The notes beneath the pieces were generated by a model that was not told the DNA's origin, did no database searches, and was given only the letters and a program-made list of their open reading frames with translations. Positions 7,906 to 15,750 of a stretch of DNA of 40,627 nt are shown here, piece by piece. Numbering within the stretch: position 1 is the stretch's first letter; each line of letters begins with the position of its first letter. The position numbers were made by a program, and so were the translations under genes. This DNA comes from Nonomuraea sp. MG754425. Its GTDB lineage: Bacteria > Actinomycetota > Actinomycetes > Streptosporangiales > Streptosporangiaceae. The stretch covers positions 1 through 40,627 of the forward strand of contig NZ_SSXE01000077.1 of NCBI RefSeq assembly GCF_021699195.1, in the 5' to 3' direction.

Positions 7906-8973
7906 TTACGGCTTGGCAGGAACCGTGATTTTGCCGTCGACGATGTCCTTCTTGGCAGCGTCGAGCTTGTCCTTGATGTCGTCGATCTCGCCGCCCGTGG
8001 TGGACAGGCCCACGCCGTCGACCTTCAGGTCGTAGGTGACGTTCGAGCCGCCCTTGGCGCCACCCTGGAACGCCTTGATGAACTCGAACACGCCGACGTC
8101 GACGCGCTTGAGCATCGAGGTCATGATCACCGACTGCAGCTCGGTCTCCTTGACCGTCTGGCGCTGGTCGGAGTCGACGCCGATGGCCTTCTTCTTGGCC
8201 GCGGACGCGGCCTGGAAGACGCCGAGGCCGGAGTCGCCGGAGGCGTGGTAGACGATGTCCGCGCCGTCCTGGTACATCTTCTCGGCCGCGACCTTGCCCT
8301 TGTCGGGGGCCTTGAAGCCGGAGAAGTCACCGTCGGGGGTGAGGTACTTGACGTCGATCTTGGCGTCCGCCTTGACCGACTTCACGCCCGCCACGAAGCC
8401 CGCCTCGAACTTCTTGATCAGGTCGCTCTCGACGCCGCCGACGAAGCCGACGTGGCCGGACTCCGACTTGGTCGCCGCCGCGACGCCCGCCAGGTAGGAG
8501 CCCTGCTCCTCGGCGAACAGCAGTCCGGTCACGTTGGGCGCGTTGGAGGCGGAGTCGACGACCGCGAACTGGATGTCCGGGTACTCCTCGGCCGCCTTCT
8601 TGATGTCCTCGGCGTAGGCGAAGCCGACACCGATGATCGGGTTGAAGCCGGCGTCCGCGAGCTGGCGCAGCAGGTCGCCGCGGTTGGAGCCGTCGGAGGC
8701 CGGGCTCAGCTCCTTGATCTCCGCGCTGAGGTCCGTCTGGGCCTTCTCCAGACCGGCGTAGGCCGCGTCGTTGAAGGACTTGTCACCGCGGCCGCCGACG
8801 TCGAACGCGAGCCCCACCTTGAGGTCGCTCTTCGGCGCCTCGCTGCTCGCCGCACCGGTCGGCTCCTGGCTGGCCGTGGTCCCCCCACCGCCGCCACCGC
8901 ATGCGGCCACCGCCATGAGCAGGACGCCTGCGACCGAGCCGAGCGCCACACTGCTGAATCGCTTGCCGAGCAA
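7906..8973 (-). CDS. BMP-family nucleoside-binding lipoprotein
   Basis: A lipoprotein of about 355 residues. The signal peptide ends in the lipobox A-V-A-A-C (Cys about 25), followed by a Gly-rich spacer and a Ser/Ala linker. The mature domain has the BMP/PnrA features: KVGLAFDVGGRGDKSFNDAA (the D-K-S-F-N-D motif that opens the ligand site), GVGFAYAEDIKKAA, the G-S-Y-L-A-G segment and VGFVGGVESDLIKKFEAGF. PnrA/NupN-type members bind nucleosides and deliver them to the membrane complex, which agrees with cdd and deoA in the operon. I chose TTG at 8973 because AAGGAG lies 5-6 nt upstream; ATG at 8988 is an alternative with a ribosome site too close to the start. It is the first gene of the operon. 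Confidence 0.93.
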   Translation of the reverse strand: MLGKRFSSVALGSVAGVLLMAVAACGGGGGGTTASQEPTGAASSEAPKSDLKVGLAFDVGGRGDKSFNDAAYAGLEKAQTDLSAEIKELSPASDGSNRGDLLRQLADAGFNPIIGVGFAYAEDIKKAAEEYPDIQFAVVDSASNAPNVTGLLFAEEQGSYLAGVAAATKSESGHVGFVGGVESDLIKKFEAGFVAGVKSVKADAKIDVKYLTPDGDFSGFKAPDKGKVAAEKMYQDGADIVYHASGDSGLGVFQAASAAKKKAIGVDSDQRQTVKETELQSVIMTSMLKRVDVGVFEFIKAFQGGAKGGSNVTYDLKVDGVGLSTTGGEIDDIKDKLDAAKKDIVDGKITVPAKP

Positions 8974-9260
8974 GGCGACTCCTTCCATTTCCCCGCCGCC
9001 GAATCTCATCGCAGGCGCGAAGAAACGTACGGCACCTGCACGGAAGATAGTTGCTTGACCAGGGACAACCAAACTGGGACACAAGGTCGCAACCGCTCCG
9101 TTATCGACATCAGTCGCGTCTGTGACCTGAGCCGGGATTCCGGCACTTCGGACACTCCCGCAGGATTTCTCGACTTCGGTGGCCGATCCCCTCTTGCCCT
9201 GGAGGCCGATCATGACGGAGATTCCGACAGACGGTGGAAATCTTCGTATCGGAGCCCCGC

Positions 9261-11159
9261 ATGCACCCGTGGAGACCCCTCTCCGTTCCGCTGGCCGCCT
9301 TGCTCGTGGCGGCCCTGACCGGCACCGCGTCCGCCACCCCTGAGACCCCCGCCGCCCCGGCCACTCCGGCGATCAAGGTGGAGCACAACGCGACCCAGCC
9401 CGTCTTCTCCCGGGCGGACGCCATCCTACAGACGGTGTTCGTCGAGGTCGATGGCACCGACAGCGACGGCGACGGAGCCGACGACCGGGTCGCCGTGGAC
9501 ATCCTGCGCCCCAAGGAGACCGACCAGGGACTCAAGGTCCCGGTGATCATGGAGGCCAGCCCGTACTACGCCCCGGGCAACGACGTCGCCAACCACCCCG
9601 TGGACGTGGACGAGAACGGCGTCCCGCTGCCCGCCATGACCGCGGCGGCGGGCCGGCTCGAAGCCGGCCCCTTCGACGGCTACTACGACAACTACTTCGT
9701 GCCCAGGGGCTACGCCGTGGCGCTGGTGGAGAACCTGGGCAGCGCCCGCGCCACCGGCTGCCCCACCTCGGGCGCCCCGAACGAGACCGCGGGCCCGAAG
9801 GCCGCCATCGACTGGCTGAACGGCCGCGCCAGGGGCTTCGACGCCGCGGGCGCCCCCGTCGAGGCCACCTGGTCCACGGGCAAGGTCGGCATGATCGGCG
9901 TCTCGTACAACGGCACGCTGCCGAACGCGGTCGCCGCGACCGGCGTGCCGGGCCTGGAGACGATCGTGCCCATCGCGGCCATCTCGAGCTGGTACGACTA
10001 CTACCGCGCCAACGGCGGCGTCCTCGCGCCCGGCGGCTTCCAGGGCGAGGACCTCGACGTGCTCGCCAAGTACGTGCTGACCCGCCAGAACGGCCAGGCG
10101 GCCTGCGGCGCCCTGATCGACGGCATCACCGCCGCCCAGGACCGCGTCACCGGCGACTACAGCCCGTTCTGGGACGAGCGCAACTACCTCAACGACGTGC
10201 GCAAGGTGAAGGCCAGCGTCTTCCTCGTGCACGGGCTCAACGACTGGAACGTCAAGACCAAGCAGTTCGCCCAATGGTGGTACGCGCTGGCCAAGCGGCA
10301 CGTCCCGCGCAAGATCTGGCTGCACCAGGGCACCCACATGAGCCCGTTCAACCTGCGCACGGCCGAGTGGCTGCGGCAGTTGCACGGCTGGTTCGACCAC
10401 TGGCTGCACGGCATCGACTCGGGCATCATGCGCGAGCCGCAGGCGGACGTGGAGATCGCCCCGGGCCAGTGGGGGCAGCACGCCTCGTGGCCGCTGCCGG
10501 GCTCGGCCGCCGTCCCGCTGCACCTCGGCCCCAGCTCCTCGCTCGGGCTGCTCCCGCGCCCGCGGACGGCCGCGGAGACGTTCACCGACCAGAAGACCAG
10601 GACGGCCGAGCAACTCGTGGAGGCCGTGGGGAGCGATCCGAACCGGCTGGCGTACACGACCGGCGTGCTGCCCTCCGACGTGCGCGTCTCGGGGACGCCC
10701 ACGGTCTCGGTGCGGGCCGCGTTCGACGGCGGGGCCTCGCCCTACCTGACGGCGCTGCTGGTGGACTACGGCTCCGACGTCCGGCCGACCGGCGCGCTGG
10801 TCTCGACCGGCCAGAACTACTGCTACGGGCAGGGGGTCCCCGGTGACACGGGCTGCACCGTCCTGCGCACGCTCGGCACCGCGACCACCCCGTACAAGAT
10901 CGTCACCAGGGGCTGGCTGGACGTCCGCAACCGGCACCGGCCGGACCGGACGGAGGCGCTGCGCCCCGGCAAGGACTACACCTTCACCTGGGACTTCCAG
11001 CCGACGGACTACCTGTTCAAGAAGGGCCACCGGCTGGGGCTGGTGATCATCTCGACCGACCACGACTACACCCTGCGCTACCCGGCGGGGACGCGGATCA
11101 CCGTCTCGCCGGGCAAGTCGTCCGTGCGGCTGCCCGTGGTGCTCGGCCGGCTGCCGTGA
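9261..11159 (+). CDS. Secreted X-prolyl dipeptidyl-peptidase-like hydrolase (CocE/S15 family)
   Basis: A 632-residue exported serine hydrolase. The signal peptide (residues 1-25, ending T-A-S-A) is followed by a Pro/Ala-rich stretch. The alpha/beta-hydrolase core shows the nucleophile elbow G-V-S-Y-N-G (Ser215), Asp328 in LVHGLNDWNVKTKQ and His359 in HQGTHM, a complete triad in the usual S15 spacing. The C-terminal half is the jelly-roll domain of this family, starting near residue 420. Members release X-Pro dipeptides from peptide N-termini or hydrolyse esters; the peptidase reading is the usual annotation, but substrate is not proven by sequence. The start ATG at 9261 has GGAG 6 nt upstream and gives an intact signal peptide. 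The gene is divergent from the BMP operon and ends at a strong terminator shared with the next, convergent gene. Confidence 0.9.
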   Translation: MHPWRPLSVPLAALLVAALTGTASATPETPAAPATPAIKVEHNATQPVFSRADAILQTVFVEVDGTDSDGDGADDRVAVDILRPKETDQGLKVPVIMEASPYYAPGNDVANHPVDVDENGVPLPAMTAAAGRLEAGPFDGYYDNYFVPRGYAVALVENLGSARATGCPTSGAPNETAGPKAAIDWLNGRARGFDAAGAPVEATWSTGKVGMIGVSYNGTLPNAVAATGVPGLETIVPIAAISSWYDYYRANGGVLAPGGFQGEDLDVLAKYVLTRQNGQAACGALIDGITAAQDRVTGDYSPFWDERNYLNDVRKVKASVFLVHGLNDWNVKTKQFAQWWYALAKRHVPRKIWLHQGTHMSPFNLRTAEWLRQLHGWFDHWLHGIDSGIMREPQADVEIAPGQWGQHASWPLPGSAAVPLHLGPSSSLGLLPRPRTAAETFTDQKTRTAEQLVEAVGSDPNRLAYTTGVLPSDVRVSGTPTVSVRAAFDGGASPYLTALLVDYGSDVRPTGALVSTGQNYCYGQGVPGDTGCTVLRTLGTATTPYKIVTRGWLDVRNRHRPDRTEALRPGKDYTFTWDFQPTDYLFKKGHRLGLVIISTDHDYTLRYPAGTRITVSPGKSSVRLPVVLGRLP

Positions 11160-11163
11160 CGAA

Positions 11164-11202
11164 GGCCCGGACGGCGGGGGTCACCCGCCCGCCGTCCGGG
11201 CC
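11164..11202. terminator. Strong bidirectional stem-loop terminator
   Basis: Perfect 15-bp inverted repeat: GGCCCGGACGGCGGG at 11164-11178 and its complement at 11188-11202, with a 9-nt loop. It fills the gap between the converging peptidase (stop 11159) and amidohydrolase (stop 11204) genes and would serve both strands. No U-tract follows, as is common in high-GC actinomycetes. Confidence 0.85.
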
Positions 11203-11203
11203 G

Positions 11204-12427
11204 TCAGGCCATGGCGGAGGTGATCGGGTCGAGCGGCCCGACCTCCCACAGCGCGGTCAGCGCCGTGGTGGCCATCACCCGCACGCCCATCGAGATGGCC
11301 TGCTCGTCCACGTCGAAGGTGCCCTGATGGATGTCGTACGTCACCCCGTCGGCCGAGCGGGTGCCCAGCCGGGCGAACGCCCCGGGGATCGACTCCAGGT
11401 ACCAGGCGAAGTCCTCCCCGCCCAGTGACTGCTGGGTGGGGACGACCGCGCCGGCTCCCAGCGCCCGTTCCGCCGCCTCGGCCAGCATCTCGACGCTGAC
11501 CTCGTCGTTGACCACCGGCGGCACCCCGCGGGTGTAGTCGAGGGTGGCCTCGACGCCGTAGGCGCCGGCCACCGACTCCAGCAGCGACTTGATCAGGTCG
11601 GGCGCGGCGTGCCAGGCGTTCTCGTCGAGGCAGCGCACCGTGCCCTCGGCCACCCCGTCGTCGGGGATCGCGTTGGCGGCGGAGCCGGCCTCGACCCGGC
11701 CCCAGACGAGGCTGAGCGACGAGCGCGGGTCGACGCGGCGCGAGAGCGCGGCGGGCAGTTCGGTGAGGATCTTGGCCAGGGCGAAGACGAGGTCGGCGGT
11801 GAGGTGCGGGCGGGCGGTGTGCCCACCGGGGCCGGAGACGCGGACGGCGATCCGGTCGCAGGCCGAGGTGATCGGGCCGCTCCTGAGCCCGAGCTGCCCC
11901 ACGTCCACGCGCGGGTCGCAGTGGAGGCCGAAGATGCGGTCGACGCCGCTGATGCCGCCGTGGGCCATGACCTCCAGCGCGCCGCCGGGCAGTTCCTCGG
12001 CGGGCTGGAAGATCAGCCGCACCCGGCCGGGCAACAGCCCCGCCGCCGCCTGCTGGGCCAGGAAGATCGAGGTGCCGAGCAGGACCGTGGTGTGCACGTC
12101 GTGCCCGCACGCGTGGCAGACCCCGGCCACGGTGGAGCGGTAGGGCGTGTCCTTCTCGTCCTGCAGCGGCAGTGCGTCGATGTCGGCGCGCAACGCGACG
12201 GTCGGCCCGTCGCCGCTGCCCACGTCGCAGATGAGCCCGGTGCCCTTGGGCAGCACCGTGGGTGTCAGACCGGCGGCGGTGAGGCGTTCGGCGATCCGCT
12301 GCGTCGTGCGGTATTCGGCGAAGGCCAGCTCCGGGTGCATGTGCAGGTCGCGGCGGAAGGCCACGAGTTCCTGCTCCGTCTCCGCCAGGAACGCGTCGAG
12401 TTCCCCCCGCAGCTCACGTCCCCGCAT
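11204..12427 (-). CDS. M20-family amidohydrolase (N-acyl-amino-acid/peptide deacylase type)
   Basis: A 407-residue cytosolic metallo-amidohydrolase. The N-terminal motif FRRDLHMHPELAFAEYRTTQ and the metal-binding block CHACGHDVHTTVLLG (about residues 104-118) are those of the AmhX/IAA-amino-acid-hydrolase branch of M20. QPAEE (141-145) supplies the catalytic Glu. The lid domain contains SGPGGHTARPH, and GGEDFAWYLE carries another ligand near the C-terminus. Such enzymes remove acyl groups from N-acyl amino acids or cleave amide-linked conjugates; the natural substrate is not evident. The start ATG at 12427 gives an N-terminus of the usual length; the ribosome site is weak (GGACGG about 7 nt upstream). 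It converges with the X-Pro peptidase gene and diverges from the PGM1-like ligase across a 500-bp gap. Confidence 0.9.
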   Translation of the reverse strand: MRGRELRGELDAFLAETEQELVAFRRDLHMHPELAFAEYRTTQRIAERLTAAGLTPTVLPKGTGLICDVGSGDGPTVALRADIDALPLQDEKDTPYRSTVAGVCHACGHDVHTTVLLGTSIFLAQQAAAGLLPGRVRLIFQPAEELPGGALEVMAHGGISGVDRIFGLHCDPRVDVGQLGLRSGPITSACDRIAVRVSGPGGHTARPHLTADLVFALAKILTELPAALSRRVDPRSSLSLVWGRVEAGSAANAIPDDGVAEGTVRCLDENAWHAAPDLIKSLLESVAGAYGVEATLDYTRGVPPVVNDEVSVEMLAEAAERALGAGAVVPTQQSLGGEDFAWYLESIPGAFARLGTRSADGVTYDIHQGTFDVDEQAISMGVRVMATTALTALWEVGPLDPITSAMA

Positions 12428-12927
12428 TGTGTCACCGTCCCGTCCCGTGCCGCGCGGCCCGAACGTACCGGCCGTCGTGGCTCCTGCGCTCTTGAAAAAG
12501 TCCCCATCCCCACCGCGGCCACCCGGTTGAGCGGCCGCTCGGCGAATCAAAAGACACACCTGCTGGGTTCGGTGCGCGAGATCGTCAGCACGGGGCTTCG
12601 CGGTCGTCCGGTCGCGAGTGCCGCTGCAGCCGGGAGCACAGCGGTCGGCCGTGACCCCGATGGCGATGATTCGACTTTATCGCTCCCCCGCCGGTGCGCG
12701 ATGGCAGATACACCAAAAGTTGCCCGACTGCAGGCCCGAAACCGCAGGTAAGTCACGTTCCGTACACATACGGCTGATCCGGAAATAGTCACAAGGGATC
12801 AGTAGATCGTGACCCGATGCTGTCAGTTCAAACGTGGTCAGCGATTTCGAATCCTGTCACCTTATGTCATGGTCATCACACTTTAGCGGTGGCTGCATCT
12901 GAGAAGAATGCGTGTTTCACTCGCTAT
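12428..12927. promoter_or_regulatory. 500-bp non-coding divergent region with consecutive small stem-loops
   Basis: No convincing gene is seen on either strand. The right half is less GC-rich than its surroundings. Two inverted repeats follow each other on the plus strand: CCGTA-caca-TACGG (12760-12773) and CTGATCC...GGATCAG (12774-12780 with 12796-12802). A 16-codon frame at 12701-12751 (MADTPKVARLQARNRR) lies just before them but has no ribosome-binding site. The region probably holds the divergent promoters of the amidohydrolase and ligase genes and possibly a structured leader for the ligase. Confidence 0.4.
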
Positions 12928-14319
12928 ATGATCACTAATATCCCGTTCGGGGAGAAGAGTGCTGGGTTGAGCATCTTCGAGCCGAGTGAGGGGACCCTGG
13001 TGGTCGTGCCCTCGCTCTCGCTTCCGCAGGACGAGCTCCGCCGGATCGCGGGAGTCAGGTCGTACGAGGAACGCCTGCTGTTCTTACTGCTCACGCTCCG
13101 CGAGCCCCGGGTCAAGGTGGTCTACCTCACCTCCGTACCCATCGATCCCGAGATCGTCGACTACTACCTCGGCTTCCTGCCCGATCCCGACGACGCCGCC
13201 AAGCGTCTGACGCTGATCAGCCTCGACGACCCCTGGTCCCAGCCGTTGACCAGGAACCTGCTCGACCGGCCCGACGCCGTCGAGCGGCTGCGCGCGGCGA
13301 TCGACGGCGACGCCTGGCTGGTCCCGTTCGTGCTCAGCGAGTCGGAGGAGGAGCTGGCCGCGCTGCTCGGCGTCCCGCTCTACGGGCCTGCCACGTCGCT
13401 GTCCTACTACGGCTCGAAGAGCGGGGCCAGGGAGGTGGGACACGAGGCCGGCGTGCCGATGGCGCGCGGCTTCGGCGACGTGCGCTCGGCGCTCCAGATC
13501 GAGGAGGCCATCGAGGCCCTGCCCGGCGAACGCGTGATCGTCAAACTGAACGACGGTTACTCGGGCCTCGGCAACGCCATCGTCACGAAGGCCGACAGGT
13601 CGCTGACCAGCTTCTCGGCGGCGGGCGAGACCTGGAGCAGCTTCACCTCGAAGATCCGCGACCGGGGGGCGGTGGTCGAGGAGTTCATCGAGCACAGCCC
13701 GCTCTACTTCCCGAGCGCGCTGGCCCAGATCACGCCCGGCGGCGAGGCCCAGGTGCTCGCCACCCACGACCAGGTGCTCGGCGGCGTCAACGGGCACGTC
13801 TACCAGGGCTGCACGTTCCCGGCGGCGAGCGAGTACCGGGCCGAGGTCGGCGAGTCGGCCGCGCGGATCGCGCAGGTGCTGGCGGATCGGGGCGTGACCG
13901 GGATCTTCGGGATGGACTTCTTCGCGCTGAAGGGCGACTCGGGGTACGCGGCGCTGCTGTGCGAGATCAACCTGCGGATCGGCGGCACCACGCATCCGTT
14001 CGGCGCCGCCGTGCTGACGACGGAGGCCGTCTACGACCCCGCGACGGGCCTTCTCATGTCCGGAAATCAGCCGAAATTCTATACGGCGACCGATAACTGC
14101 TCTTCCGGCTGCCTGCTCGGCCGTACTCCCGGTGAGGTGATGCGGACCGCGGAACGGCTCGGGATCGGCTTCGACTCCGAGCGGCGTACCGGGAACGTCT
14201 TCCACCTGCTCGGCGCCATCCCCGAGCACGGCAAGCTCGGCTTCACCTCGATCGGCGACTCCCGCGAGGAGGCCGACGAACTGCACGCCCTCACCCGCCG
14301 CCTCCTGTGCGGTCCCTGA
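12928..14319 (+). CDS. PGM1-like ATP-grasp peptide ligase
   Basis: A 463-residue protein with a C-terminal ATP-grasp fold. After an N-terminal alpha/beta domain (residues 1-155), the core has RVIVKLNDGYSGLGNA (Lys206 and Gly-rich loop), V-V-E-E-F-I-E (about 249-255, adenine-binding hinge), the first metal ligand region GMDFFA (Asp330) and the Mg2+ motif LLCEINLRIGGTTHPFG (Glu346, Asn348). This pattern matches the family named for PGM1, the pheganomycin ligase that joins a non-proteinogenic amino acid to a ribosomal peptide. No other peptide-biosynthesis genes are next to it, so substrates are unknown. The ATG at 12928 is the first that gives the family N-terminus; no clear Shine-Dalgarno sequence precedes it, so the mRNA may be leaderless. 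It ends 29 nt inside the convergent SCO4848-type gene. Confidence 0.8.
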   Translation: MITNIPFGEKSAGLSIFEPSEGTLVVVPSLSLPQDELRRIAGVRSYEERLLFLLLTLREPRVKVVYLTSVPIDPEIVDYYLGFLPDPDDAAKRLTLISLDDPWSQPLTRNLLDRPDAVERLRAAIDGDAWLVPFVLSESEEELAALLGVPLYGPATSLSYYGSKSGAREVGHEAGVPMARGFGDVRSALQIEEAIEALPGERVIVKLNDGYSGLGNAIVTKADRSLTSFSAAGETWSSFTSKIRDRGAVVEEFIEHSPLYFPSALAQITPGGEAQVLATHDQVLGGVNGHVYQGCTFPAASEYRAEVGESAARIAQVLADRGVTGIFGMDFFALKGDSGYAALLCEINLRIGGTTHPFGAAVLTTEAVYDPATGLLMSGNQPKFYTATDNCSSGCLLGRTPGEVMRTAERLGIGFDSERRTGNVFHLLGAIPEHGKLGFTSIGDSREEADELHALTRRLLCGP

Positions 14320-14530
14320 CCTGCGGAGCCCCGCCCCGGGAGCCGCGCAGGCCCCGCCAGCCGATCACCGCCAGCACCACCCCGAGGACCACGTTCACCG
14401 CGACCAGGATGCCGTGCACCACATAGAAGCTCGTGGGGTGCCCATCGGCCAAGTTAAACCCCAGATTCATCCACTCGAAGATCATGAACGCGCCGAGGAC
14501 GATGAGGAATCCGGCGATCTTTCGTGACAC
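14291..14530 (-). CDS. SCO4848-family small membrane protein
   Basis: A 79-residue protein with two membrane spans, IAGFLIVLGAFMIFEWMNLG and VVHGILVAVNVVLGVVLAVIG, separated by a short loop containing GHPTSFY, and a basic C-terminus (GWRGLRGSRGG). The MSRKI start, G-H-P-T motif, two spans and GLRGLR-like end are those of the actinobacterial SCO4848 family, which has no known function. The GTG start at 14530 has GAGAGG 5 nt upstream. In Streptomyces this gene also sits beside a D-Ala-D-Ala carboxypeptidase gene, and here the two are divergent with about 80 nt between starts. Its 3' end overlaps the end of the ligase gene on the other strand by 29 nt. Confidence 0.8.
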   Translation of the reverse strand: MSRKIAGFLIVLGAFMIFEWMNLGFNLADGHPTSFYVVHGILVAVNVVLGVVLAVIGWRGLRGSRGGAPQVRDRTGGGG

Positions 14531-14613
14531 ATGTACCTCTCTTGCATCGAAGGTGGATCTTCGGGGGATGTGTCGCCACATGCGCACTATCACGGAGCTA
14601 CGCTGAGACCGCC

Positions 14614-15750
14614 ATGTGGACGAAAATCTTGCCGGTCTCGGCACTCATCGCCTCGGTCACGCTCACCGGCGCGACCGCACACGCCGAACCGACGTCGCCG
14701 GTCGGCGGCGAGGCGCTGGGCGGCCACGGTCTGGTCGCCCCCACAGGCGTCAAGAAGCCGCCCAAGAGCAAGGCTACTTCGTACGTCATCGCGGACGCCG
14801 ACACGGGTGAGGTGCTCGCCGCGAAGGACGCCCACGGGCGTTACCTGCCTGCCAGCACACTCAAGACGCTGACCGCGGTCACCCTGATCCCGAAGCTGGA
14901 CAAGGAACGCCGAATCCGGCCCAGCCAGAACGCCTGCAACCAGGAGGGCAGCGCCGTCGGCCTGTCGCCCAAGACCACGTACAAGGTCGAGGACCTGTTC
15001 AAGGCGCTGATGATGTCGTCGGGCAACGACGCCGCCATGGCCCTGGCCGAGACGAACGGCGGCCTGGCCAAGACCATGGCCGACATGAACGCCGAGGCCA
15101 AACGGCTGCAGGCGTTCGACACGGTGGCCAAGACGCCCAGCGGGCTGGACAAGCCCGGCCAGAGCAGTTCGGCGTACGACCTGGCGCTGATCGCCCGCGC
15201 GGGCCTGGCCAATCCCGACTTCAAGCGCTACATCAGCACCAAGACCTCCAAGTTCCCCGCGCCCAAGGGGCACTACGAGATCAGCAACCACAACAAGCTG
15301 CTCTGGCGCTACGACGGCATGATCGGCGTCAAGAACGGCTGGACGTCGAAGGCCCAGGCCAGCTTCGTCGGCGCGGCCACCCGCGGCGGCCACACGATCG
15401 TGGTCAGCATCATGAAGCACGAGGGCTTCTTCTGGGAGGAGGTCTCCCAGCTCCTCGACTGGGGCTTCTCGGTACGGGGCAAGGCCGCCCCGGTCGGGCG
15501 GCTGGTCGACCCGCTCCCGGCCGCGGCGCTCGCCGCTCCCGGGCCCTCCGCCGTCCCGAGCGCGGCGGCGGCCTCGCCCGGCGTGTCCGTCACCCAGGCG
15601 GCCCAGCCGCCGCTGCTGGACACCGCCGCCGCCAAGCAGACCGACGAGACCAGGACGATCGGCTCGCTGGTGATCGGCGGGGGCCTGCTGTTCGGGATGA
15701 TCTGGCTCGGGTACGGCATCCGCCGCCGGCGCGGACGCTCACGCGTCTGA
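14614..15750 (+). CDS. D-alanyl-D-alanine carboxypeptidase (class C low-mass PBP)
   Basis: A 378-residue exported penicillin-binding protein that trims the terminal D-Ala of peptidoglycan stem peptides. It has a signal peptide to about residue 24 (T-A-H-A-E). The S11 catalytic motifs follow: S-T-L-K in LPASTLKTLTAVTL (nucleophile Ser and Lys), S-G-N in MMSSGNDAAMAL, and K-N-G in GVKNGWTSKAQA, where K-T-G is the textbook form; K-N-G is frequent in actinobacterial members. A Pro/Ala-rich stretch leads to a C-terminal membrane span (SLVIGGGLLFGMIWLGYGI) and an Arg-rich tail, so the enzyme is anchored outside the membrane. The ATG at 14614 has only a distant GGAG; leaderless expression is possible. 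The 3' end overlaps the YihY gene by 12 nt. Confidence 0.93.
   Translation: MWTKILPVSALIASVTLTGATAHAEPTSPVGGEALGGHGLVAPTGVKKPPKSKATSYVIADADTGEVLAAKDAHGRYLPASTLKTLTAVTLIPKLDKERRIRPSQNACNQEGSAVGLSPKTTYKVEDLFKALMMSSGNDAAMALAETNGGLAKTMADMNAEAKRLQAFDTVAKTPSGLDKPGQSSSAYDLALIARAGLANPDFKRYISTKTSKFPAPKGHYEISNHNKLLWRYDGMIGVKNGWTSKAQASFVGAATRGGHTIVVSIMKHEGFFWEEVSQLLDWGFSVRGKAAPVGRLVDPLPAAALAAPGPSAVPSAAAASPGVSVTQAAQPPLLDTAAAKQTDETRTIGSLVIGGGLLFGMIWLGYGIRRRRGRSRV

Noticed and set aside
12701..12751. 16-residue frame MADTPKVARLQARNRR as a precursor peptide for the PGM1-like ligase
   Set aside because: There is no ribosome-binding site, it is more than 170 nt from the ligase start, and it has no resemblance to a known precursor. 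A random short frame is as likely.
12547..12792. 81-residue minus-strand frame in the amidohydrolase/ligase gap
   Set aside because: Composition is unlike its neighbours, there is no ribosome site, and no family features are seen; part of it covers the stem-loops.
15300..15370. K-N-G in the D,D-carboxypeptidase as a disabled K-T-G motif
   Set aside because: K-N-G with an intact S-T-L-K and S-G-N is a frequent active form in actinobacterial enzymes.
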